Origin: Podarcis raffonei
Taxonomy: Eukaryota > Chordata > Lepidosauria > Squamata > Lacertidae
Assembly: GCF_027172205.1 (NCBI RefSeq)
Contig: NC_070611.1
Span: forward strand, 60,135,979 to 60,199,978
Direction of reading: 5' to 3'
Length of the DNA: 64,000 nt
Shown: one piece after another, positions 1-10,300 of the stretch
Numbering within the stretch: position 1 is the first letter of the stretch
Layout: each line of letters begins with the position of its first letter
Notes under the pieces: generated by a model
Seen by the model: only the letters and a program-made list of their open reading frames with translations
Databases searched by the model: none
What the model was told of the DNA's origin: nothing
Program-made: the position numbers and the translations under genes

Positions 1-1027
1 AGTGAACCTATTATGTATGCACAGTACCTTACCGTTTCATAGCTGACAATACAATAAAATGTACCCCATGTTTTGGTTTGGCTTTTATGTTATGTTGATG
101 GTGTTACTGTACACACACACACACACACATTATTGTGAAAAAATGAAATATTTAATGGTGTGTGTGTAAAAATTTGATGTGAGTGGGGTTTTGGCTCTAT
201 GTCTGAATTCCTTCTAACTCTGGATATAAGAAGGAACCAATTGCTGGAATAGGTATGCAAGTCTCTTGGCAATGGCCCCTTAAGTATGGAATGTTAAGGA
301 AATAAATGAAGCAGCTCTGTGCCAGAGGGCAAATGGGTGGCTAGTTAGAAAGACAAAAACTAGGGTGTGTGTGAGAGAGAGATCCAGGAGTTGGAAGCAG
401 AAAGCAGGCTGGGCAGCTGAGAGATGGAGCCCAGCCTGATTTCTGCTGGAATCCAAGGCTATGGCCGTGGGAGAAGCAAGTCAATGATGTGAACCCCTCC
501 ATCCTTCTTGGCATCTGTCTGTCTCTAGAGACAATGGAGTGTGCCTCCGGGGGAAAGTAAAAATTGCTGTGTTAGCAGCACCAAAGTGACTTCCCTGGGG
601 TGCAAGCCTGGGCAGTGGGTATAGAGGTCCTGGGCTGCCCAGATGAAAAGGCCTCTCTCTCATCCTCACTGATGTGATCCAAAGGAACGCAGAGTAATAC
701 ATTTGGCACCAGCTTGGCTGCAGGAGTTGCCAGAAGGAGGCATGCAATGGAACTTAGGAACTCCAGCCCAGAGTTGTGTAGCGTTTACTCCTTTTCTTCT
801 CCTGAAGAAATCCCGCAAGGCAGCAGAGGTTCAAGAGCAGAGTTTTCCTTCTCCTAGATAGGCTACCTCCCTAGCTGGATGAGCCCCATCTGCCCCTCAT
901 TTCCCTCTACGGCCCATACAGAAACCGCCTTCTTGACCGTTGGATCCACTAGTAATCGCATCTGTTCAGTCTGTCAGAGCCTCTCTTCACATGCAGGATT
1001 GAAAATGAGCAATCAGTTAACTTGATT

Positions 1028-1278
1028 GAGCCAGCATGGTGTAGTGGTTAAGAGCGGTGGACTCGTAATCTGGTGAACCGGGTTCGCGTCTCCGCTCCTC
1101 CACATGCAGCTGCTGGGTGACCTTGGGCCAGTCACCCTTCTCTGAAGTCTCTCAGCCTCACTCACCTCACAGAGTGTTTGTTGTGGAGGAGGAAGGGAAA
1201 GGAGATTGTTAGCCGCTTTGAGACTCCTTTGGGTGGTGATAAAGCAGGATATCAAATCCAAACTCCTCCTCCTCCTCT
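1028..1278 (+). mobile_element. CORE/MIR-like tRNA SINE (intron 1 of gene D)
   Basis: tRNA-like head (GTGTAGTGGTTAAGAGC, GAACCGGGTTCGCGTC), the CORE motif GGGTGACCTTGGGCCAGTCA and a CTC-rich tail. Genes B (near 44310) and C (near 25948) lack it, so it inserted in D only. Confidence 0.85.
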
Positions 1279-2124
1279 TGCCAGTTATTTTGGTTCAAAC
1301 AGTGGAACAAAGTTTGTAGAATGCTCTTTTTAAAAATTGGTTAAAATGTTTGTGAAATTGGAGAAAATGTTTGTGAAATCCAAGAAAAGATTGAGAAAGT
1401 CTCTTCGTCAGCAAGTATCTCTTTGTATAAAATAGATTCTACCCCTCGCTTTATATGTGAATGGAGCAGATATATGAATTGGAAAAATGGAAAAAGGAAA
1501 ATTGCTTTGAAAAACTGGGTGGTAACTTTTATTTGGAAGATTCATGATATTCCTATAAATTAATTTAATTACAAAACAAGAATCAACACCGATCCCTTCA
1601 TTTGCATTGCTGGTGATATGGACCAAATTAAGATGGTTTAGATAAAGAATTGATTCTATATTTATTGTTAGTGTCCAGAATAGTTAGCTAATGGCTGGTA
1701 ATTTTGGATAATATTGTTACTCCCAACAAAACTATGGTAATAGTTGGCACTTATAGTTCTATAGAAATATTTTTGAAAATATCACTAGAAGTTTTGCACT
1801 GGGGACTTTGAATCCTGCAGCAATTCACACTGGAAACTGTTTCTCAGCTACAAACCATCCAAGTCTTGCACAAAACATTATGTGCTCCTGAATCTGCTGG
1901 CTCAGGACCCTTGTTGAATGAGAAGCAGAGCTTTATGTGCTGCAAAACATCTGTTGCATTCTTGGCTGCTGTGACCCAAGAAGTTCTCATGCACAATTGG
2001 CTTCTCAGATCGGGTGAGGTACCTCGTGCTGTGCTTTGCAATGTATGAAGCACTCTGCAGCTGGCAGGCATTTTGCTCTTCAAAAACAAGTTACAACAAT
2101 CTGAGAGTTAAATGTGTTACTTAC

Positions 2125-2211
2125 AGTGTCCGAGGTATATGTACCAAACCCCAATACGGGGATTTTGTTCCCATCATTCATTGTAATGCCACGGTCTTTG
2201 CTAAGTGCCAT
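2125..2211 (-). CDS. Exon 1 of a fourth AKR1C-like gene (gene D), partial
   Basis: An 87-nt first coding exon, 29 codons, reads [14 protein letters not shown] then NKIPVLGFGTYTSDT and ends at a GTAAGT donor. It matches exon 1 of C with three changed residues and has the same upstream TATA-like box and CTT tract. Positions 1-2124 are intron 1, aligned with intron 1 of B and C. Exon 2 is expected just beyond the left edge, because the exon 1 to exon 2 distance in C is 2.27 kb and D carries an extra SINE. Whether the rest of the gene is intact cannot be judged here. Confidence 0.85.
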
Positions 2212-2354
2212 TTTCTGCTTCTGTGCTTGTTCCGTTCTTGGCTGCAGGCTGAAACTGATCAACACGCTTGTGGCGAAAGGAAAAACTCGAGTGAGAAAAA
2301 TGAAGTTTGTGTTTCCAATATAATGACTTCTGTTGGCACAAAAGGAGGGGAGTG

Positions 2355-2362
2355 CTTAAATA
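2355..2362 (-). promoter_or_regulatory. TATA-like box of gene D
   Basis: TATTTAAG on the minus strand, 144 nt upstream of the ATG, identical in position to genes B and C. Confidence 0.5.
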
Positions 2363-2603
2363 CTCTGAAGAAATGAGAGAGAAAGGCAGTGAACCTAAGG
2401 CCAACTTTTAATCAATAACTTTCAGTAGAATGTCCTTTGATGCCCCATAATTTTCATTGTTGACTTAGCAGCATTGCTTTCACAGGATAAATAACCTATG
2501 TCCAACTTTTAATCAGTAATTTTCCGCAGAATGTCCCTTGCTACACCAGCAGTTTTCATTGTTGAGTTAGCAGCATTGCTTTCACAGGATAAAAAAATAG
2601 CTG

Positions 2604-2659
2604 TCTTCTTCTTCTTCTTCTTCTTCTTCTTCTTCTTCTTCTTCTTCTTCTTCTTCTTC
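2604..2659. repeat. CTT microsatellite upstream of gene D
   Basis: About 18 CTT triplets, roughly 390-450 bp upstream of the ATG; GAA on the coding strand. Same place in C and B. Confidence 0.95.
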
Positions 2660-3076
2660 CCGTTCCAATAAAGGAATGCAGAGGCCTATTGCAATCTTTG
2701 ATCAAGAAGCTTCACCTCTTTGTTAGATCAGTAAATGTTAGACATAGGAAAACCAAGCCGAAGAGCTAGGCAGACCTTTTCTTCAGGCTGTAGTATTGAA
2801 ATGAAAAGCTCTAAAACAAAATAATAAATGAAACATGTGGAGGCATCTGTTAACCCAATGAAGCTGGTGTTCTGAGTGCCAATGAAGTATGTAAAGAAGG
2901 AAAGGAGCATACATCTTTGCCAGCACATGTAGAACACATTTGATGTGCACAACATTCCCCAAAGAATCCTGGGAACTGAGATTTGTTAAAGATGCTGGGA
3001 ATGGGAGCTTTGTGAGGGGTAAACTACAGTTCCCAGAATTCTTTTCGAGGGGTCATGTGCTTTAAAAGTGCTCCGG

Positions 3077-3226
3077 ATCATAGCATCATAGAAATGTGGA
3101 CTTGGAAGGGACAGTGAGGATCATCTAGTTCAACCCCTTGCAATGCAGGAATCGTTCGCCCAACGTGGGGCTGAAACCCACAATGCTGAGATTAGAGTCT
3201 CATGCTGTACCAACTGAGCTGTCCCT
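3077..3226 (-). mobile_element. tRNA-Lys-derived SINE (D/C spacer)
   Basis: On the minus strand: ACAGCTCAGTTGGTACAGCA, anticodon region GACTCTAATCTC, GGGTTTCAGCCCC, then a CR1-like tail with CATTGCAAGGGGTTGAACTA and TTTCTATGATGCTATGAT. Also present in the C/B spacer at 30023-30171. Confidence 0.8.
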
Positions 3227-4126
3227 CAGGGTGTGTTTGTTTACATAGTCATCTTCTGGTTTGGAGTAAACAGCATCAGAATGCAGTGCACCATAAGAAA
3301 GGTTAGGGTGGATAAAGGATGTGGAATGTGGCGCCGTGTGCACAGTGCTCAGCCTGAATGCAAATTAAAAGGAAGTGTGTCCACAGCCTCAGCCTTTACT
3401 GGAGGGGCTGAGTGGGAGACTGCAAGTAGCAACAAATGATTTCAGCAAGGACATTTTGAATATTGTTACAGATTCCAGAGGATAGAATGCATGCGTATAA
3501 CATGGCCAGAAGTCATTTCAGGTCGTGGTGGCAGACAATCGAAACCCAGTTCTCTTTCCTCCTCACAGCCAGCAGAGGACCTCAGAGCCAGCAATGGTCA
3601 TTCCTGCCCATCCCTTCCTCAGAAGTGGAAGCAGCAACTTTGCAATTTAGAAGTTTCCCCTCCTGTCCTGCTTCCCACAGACATCTGGTTGGCCACTGGA
3701 GAACAGGTTGCTGGACTAGATGGGCCACTGGCCTGATTCAGCAGGCCCTTCTTATTTTCTGAAGTTATCTCAAATCATCTTGACAATAAATCTCAGGCTA
3801 TGCAGCTGCTTCTTTTTATGAATGTTAATCTTCCCCCCTTGTGCTATTTTCAATATACGACTCACCCCCTTGTAGGTGCTATTTGACACATTAGAAAGAA
3901 CTAGGAATGGAGGAGGAGTTCAATTTTGTTCACATTTTAATGAGAAACTACACAGCTCACATTTCTTGAACCAATATGCAAATCGAAATGCAGTTATCTA
4001 AAGGAAAGTGGCAATTCTCTGACTTTTGTGATACAGTTGTTCAGCTAGAGAACCATTACAAAAATGCATATAGTGGGGCAAAGTATGCATTAAATAGCAT
4101 ATACTAGTAACATGATGCAAAAATGC

Positions 4127-4132
4127 TTTATT
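4127..4132 (-). other. Poly(A) signal of gene C
   Basis: AATAAA on the minus strand, about 222 nt after the stop of gene C, at the same relative place as in B. Confidence 0.6.
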
Positions 4133-4353
4133 TTAGCCAAAAGTGCAAAGAAAAATGTGCATGGTAGGAGAAATTTGCAAGGATGAATTTTCATGAGATT
4201 TTCAAAATTCCCAAACTGATGTAGAGATGTGAGGAACTGAAGAGTGGAAAATGAGAAGCTGGGAGGAACTGATATTGACAGATTTGCCCAGTGCTTTCCA
4301 TGCAAAAGGACCCAGGTTCAGAAGGAGATAAATTAGAGATGGGAGACGAGTCC

Positions 4354-7300
4354 TTATTCCACATCTGGTGGGTAATACTGTGGGTGACCAGCAAATCTGA
4401 AACAAAAGAAAAGAGTCAACACTCAAGGGTTGGAATATGCACAAGCAACAAAAATTGATCCGTTGCCAGCCATTGCCTCATGAGACCATTTCACACAGTG
4501 CATTGTAAGCTCCCCGAGTTTGCCATCAAATGCCCACCCTGCTGAAAATCTGGGAGGCTGAAAGTCAAAATGGTCCACCATTTGCAATATCAGGATGATC
4601 ATATGTCCATCTTCTCACTAGAGAAAATAACCCCTAGATGATGAATACAGCCCTGCTTGCTGATCAAAGTGGTACAAAAGGGTTGGGTCAAAGGTCTCCC
4701 TCCTCTTCCCCAGCGTCTTTTTGAGACTTTCAGGGGGAGAAGGACAAATGCTGTTTTGGGAGTCCCTTACTGGCAGTAATGCATGAGGCAGCCATATTTC
4801 TCCCATCAAATGCTCCTGGGAATGTCTGCACATCATTGTATGGCATTGGTCTCAAGGGTATTTGGAAGCCTGGTTTCAAAGCACAGAGCAACTGCCGGGC
4901 GATGTCAGGGAACTGCCATCAGCTCAGAGGCGAGAGGTGGAAGGGCAGTTGTGGTATAAGGAACTTCTGAAAATCTTGCGAAGCAGTTCCTCCTACGGCA
5001 AGGAGGAAACCCTCACCTCCAGCGGAGAGGAGGTGCGGCGACCAGGGGATTCTAGGGAGAGCCTCAACACTGAGCCTGAGCAAACAGGAGAGGAGGGAAG
5101 TACCCCTTTGCCAGCGCCCATTTTGCGCAGTAGGTTTCGGTGCAGGGAGAGGTGGAGAAGGTTGGGGGTCACGCGACTGTTATGCTGGGGGAGGTACAAG
5201 TTCAAGTTCAAGTTTTATTGCGGCAAAAGCCAGTAACACTAAACACCACAAGATCAAACAAAAAGAAATCAACAACAACATCAGAAAAGGAAAAAAAAAA
5301 GATTACACAAGGGAACTTCGCAGTGTGCCATTCAACAGAAGAGATTTATGCTTCCTGATTACTAAAGTGCAAAATTTGGCCACCTCATATGATATTGAGC
5401 TTGAGGAATCTTCCAGAAGGTATTTTCGTAGAATTTCGGGGGAGGATTCCAAATAATGTTGTAGGGGTATAAATTTTGATAAAAGCGGCAAAATAAGTTG
5501 AACTCGTTCTTCACTATAAAATTCGCAAAATAGAAGGATGTGTGTGACAGATTCTACCTTATTAGACATACAGGGGCAGAGACGCGCATGCATTGGTACC
5601 CGCGTGAATTTGCCGTACAGCACTGCTGAGGGCATTGTCTCAAAGCGGGCTCTAGAGAAAGCCCATCTATAAGCTTCGTTAGTGATGTTAGTTAAGTAAG
5701 GGGCAGCTGCAAAATTAGGCCAAGCTTTTAAGCATCTATACGTCTCCGGGAGTAGGGCGACTTCTTGTTGTAATTCGACATCGTAAAGTCTCTGAGTGAT
5801 AATTGCTTTTGCCTTGTTCGGAGTTTCAATAAAAAGATTTTCAGGGTTTAGGCCAATTTGTTTGATCTTATTAGTTATTTGCATAAGCCAAGGAGGATAG
5901 GGAGCTGCGGCCAGGAAGCAAGGTAACAGTCCCTTAGGATTGTAATGGATTTTCAGCCAGAGGGATATTGCTTGCTCCCAGACTTTTAATTCCACTCTGG
6001 GCAGTCCTGCCTCTTGCCTTAAGACTGCATTAGGTGTACACTTTGGGGTAGCAAATAATGATCTTAAGAATTTTGATTGTACTGTTTCAAGGGTCTTAAG
6101 GTTGGCAGAGGGGCTAATTTGAGAGCCATACAGGAGTTGGGCTAGAGATTTTGCCTGAAAAACTTTTAGGGCCATCGGGAGGAAGCCAGCTCCTTTCCTT
6201 CTGAATAATCTAAGGATGGCATTTGCACTTCTTCCTGCTGATATAGCTGATGTGGTCAGGTGTGTTGACAGTTTGGCATTATAAGAGAAAGTAATGCCTA
6301 AGTATTGGAAGGTCTTAGTCTGTTCAATGGTGTTTCCCTTTACGCTCCAATTATCTTTCCTGAAGGAGTGGTTAAAATGTACAATTTTGGTTTTGGCAAA
6401 GTTAATTGTTAACAGTTCAGTGTTACATTGGTCACTGAACTTTCCTAAGGCACGTTTCAGGCCCACTTTGGTTTGAGAGAGAAGAACAGCGTCATCCGCA
6501 TACATTAAAACTGGTACTTTTCTGCCGTTAGAGAACACGGGGGGGGGGGTTTCGATTTCACGGCAACATGTGACCAGGGAGTTAACATAGATGTTAAATA
6601 AAAATGGGGCTAATAGGCATCCTTGTCTAACTCCCCTTTGGACTGGGATTTCTCTAGAGAGTCTGCCGTCCTGTGCGAGTCTTATCTGGAGGGTATTGTT
6701 CTCATGAAGCTTAATCATCAGAAGTAATAACCTTCTGTTAATACCCATATTGGCCAATTTGGCCCAGAGCCTACCCCTGGATACAGAATCAAATGCTGCC
6801 TTTAGGTCCACAAAGGCCACATACAATGACTTTTTCCAATGTTTCACATACTTATAGACAAAATAATCTAACACTAAGCAGTGATCTATGGTAGAACGTC
6901 CAGATGTAAACCCTGCTTGTTCAATTTCTAGCAAGTCATTATGATCTAACCATTCACATAATTTTAAACATAGATGTTTTGTATAAAGTTTACAGATCAC
7001 ATTCAGAAGACTAATTGGTCTATAATTAGCTGGGTCAGAGGGGTTGCCCTTTTTAAATATAGGAACAATTATAGCCAGTCCCCAATCTTTAGGGATTTCA
7101 GTTGTCTTATCTATATATGAAAATAGATTTGCAAGAACCGGGGCCCACCAGTTTATTTGCGCTTTCAGAAGTTCAGCAACAATGAAATCACTTCCTGGGG
7201 CTTTGCCAGATTTCATTTGTAGAATTAACGAAGTGATCTCAGTTTCAGATGTTGGGGGCCATGGTGTATCATTATCTAAAGAGATGTTAAGCAACGCGGA

Positions 7301-10300
7301 AGGACGATGTTCCCTAAACAGCACTTTATAGTGCTCTTCCCATGAGTTTGCAGGGATTATTGTGCCCTCGTTAGGAGTTTTGGTTTGACTGGAGATAATT
7401 TTCCAGAAGTTGGTATTGTCTTTTTCTATTGACGCTTTTATGAGGGCCTGCCAGATGAGAGAGTCTGCGGTTCTTTTTTTGGTTTTTAGTAACTCTTTGT
7501 AGTTCTTTTTTTTAAGTTGTAACTCTAATTTAGTAATAGGGTTAGGATTTTGCTGGAAGACCTTAAAGCATTCCCTAAGTATAAGTTTTGCCTGGATGCA
7601 TTCGCGGTCAAACCATTTTTTGTTGGTAGGGAACTCATTGTGGTTAGGTCTCCTGAGTCTTGACATTAACGGTTGGAGTTTTCGGATTAAAGTGTTATAA
7701 TGGTCAATTGGGGAGGTCTCTTCAGTGTCATTGGAGGTCAGATCAGCCCAGAGGAGTTGACCTTCCATTGATTGTGTCCAAATGCTAAAATTGTTATTAA
7801 CATAAGGGGACCATTTAATTCTGGATCTGCCTATTTGTTGTAGAACATTAGGGTCAGGTGTCTGTGGGACGAGCCCACATCTAGAGGGTTCCCAAAATTC
7901 AGTCCTTTTAAGATTTAGGGGTAGATGGTCACTTTCGGTTCTTATATCTACAGTAAATTCAATATATTCATCAAAGAGTTCTTGGGAGACAAGGATGTAG
8001 CCAATAACAGAATGCCTTAAGCCTGACCAATAAGTAAATTGGCCAGGGCAGTCTCCCGAGGAGAGGCCGTTTAAAATAACAAGGTTTAATCTAAGTGCCA
8101 TTAGAAAAAGACATGTACCAGCAAAATTGGTAACTGGGTCAAGTGAATGACGCCTGAATAGGGGCCAATGTTCATCATTAGCATTTAGGGGACCCATTCC
8201 ACTTTCGTTAATTAGCTGTTCGTCTGAGTGGCCTAGCCTTACATTAAAGTCCCCACCAATAATTAAGGAGGCAGAGGGGAACTTATTTGAGACAAGGAGA
8301 ATGCAATCTTCCAGTTCGTTCCAGATGTTTTTAAGATCAGTTTGTTTCATAAGTGGATGAATATAAACATTGATGCATATGATCTTAAAGTGGGTAGAGA
8401 ATATTTTAACAGCCAAAATCCATTTTTTATCGATTTTCAATTGGATAGGGGAGGTTCCTAGATCTGTCGATACGAAGGTGCTCAGACCTCCCGCCGGTCT
8501 TCCGCCTTTTGGGCCGATTGTGGCACAGGAATGGAAAGCAAAATAATTGTGTAGTTCAAAAGGATTTTGCATCCAGGTTTCTTGGAGCAGGATGATCTTG
8601 AACTGTGATACGTAGGTTAGAACGTCTTTGTCCATTGTTTTCGATTGCCATCCAGCAACGTTGCAGGATAGTAGTAGAGGCGGGAGTCATTTTGTCTCTT
8701 CAATAGCATCTAGGGCTTTCCCGGGGTCGTGGAAGATGCATCCATTGGATGGTAAAGTCTCCGGTAATGTGATTAGGGGCTCCACAGAGATTTTGGCGTG
8801 GATTTCAGTTGGGCAGAGTAGGGGTGTGTGTTCTGACGTGACCTGAGGAGATTCATATCCCATTTTTCGCTCCAAGTTAGGTGGAGTATTTGACTCTTTT
8901 GTGGACGCTAGATCTTCAGAGTTGCGGAGATAGAGTAATAACTCATCTAGTCTGTCCGTTATCTCTGTTTGTTCGGCTTTTGGCAGATGGGAGAAGGAAA
9001 CAAGTAACTCCTGCTCCATCGAATTCTCTAGATGAGTAGCCTTTGATAGGAGGGGCATGGGGGTCTCTGTCCAACTTATTAAGTCTGAGGGTGGAGAGGT
9101 AGAGCTCGTAGTAGGTGGAGTGCCCTCATTTTTAATTGCTTTCCTTTTAGCTGGAGAGTAGGGTATAAGAGGGCAAATCTTAGTGTTGATAAAAACTCTT
9201 GTAATAAAAATTCCATAATTAGTCAGGTAGCTTCGTAGGGACATCATATAAGTTGGAAACTTTTTAGATTCGAAGGTGAGCAGTATCCTCTGCATGTGTG
9301 GCTTGCTGTAAATGTGGACAGTGGATTTCAGATTGATGGAAAGGGGATTTACGCCCAAAAGCTTAGCTAGATGCCTTCTTGCGACATGTATAGACGACCA
9401 GTTAACAACCTGACCTTTGAAGGGGAGGATAGTTAAACAGAGTCTAGTGGCTTGTAGTGAGAGATTGTAGGAAGATATGGTGTGTAAATCTTCCATAGTT
9501 TGTTCATTTTCAAATTTGCAGCCAGTCTGCGAAGTTGAGCGCAGTAGGACAGGTACTCTAGGTGTTGGTTCGGCCCTATCCTCCGGTGAAGCATCTACGG
9601 GGCTGACATTAACTTTTGGGGATACAAAGGATAAAATCTTCTCTAGGGAGCCTTTGATGTCTCTTATGTATTTAAAGATATAGTCCACGGTTTTAGCCAC
9701 TAGGTCTAACGTGGTAGAGTGTTCCAGTAGTAATTCAGAGAGATGGTTTTCTTGTTCTCTGATGTAGTCTTCCGCCTGAATGGGCATAGTTGGAACTTTT
9801 TTGGGACCTTTTGGTCTCGTGGTGGTGTTGTTTAAGGGGTTAGTGGGTTGTTTAGTGGGTAATTCCTTCGGTGTAGTTTCCTTATCTATTATCTCTGCTA
9901 ATGGAGAGAAGCTATTCGAGGTCGGAATATTAAAAGTATCCTTTGTTTTTCCATTAAAAAATTCGCTGATTTTGGTTTGCTTGGTGAGGGGCAAACATGC
10001 CATTTCCTCTAAGTCCTCAGATTCTCTGCAGCGTTTTCCAACCCCCCTCCTCGCATCAGCAGGGCTGTCTAATTGCTGAGTCACCTCTCCCTTTACCTCG
10101 CTCTTCTATCTTCCCTAGGTTTTTCAAAGAGTCGAGGGAGTATTTTCCTTGAAAGTATCCTATTCAAGGAGGAGGAGTGTGCCAAAGGTTATTGGCATAA
10201 CACTAAATTATGCTCCGTCTGTGCCTCCAAACTTGTGGTGGGAACAGCCCATGAGTCTTCCTGTAAACTCTTCGCAATGTGATAAGATAGTCAATTCAGC

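Larger units (their letters stand above)
2212..4353. other. D/C intergenic spacer
   Basis: Runs from the gene D promoter side to the stop codon of gene C. In order it holds a TATA-like box, two tandem CTTTTAATCAGTAA-type segments (2402-2600), the CTT tract, a MITE piece, a tRNA-Lys SINE, unique sequence and the gene C 3' UTR. No coding region is supported. The C/B spacer (26881-31515) is the same block plus the CR1 and a Tigger-like MITE. Confidence 0.75.

Noticed and set aside
4862-5236. 124-codon ORF ([10 protein letters not shown] start), seen again at 11061-11432, considered as a gene
   Set aside because: It lies across a putative LTR in a local tandem duplication and has no recognisable domain.
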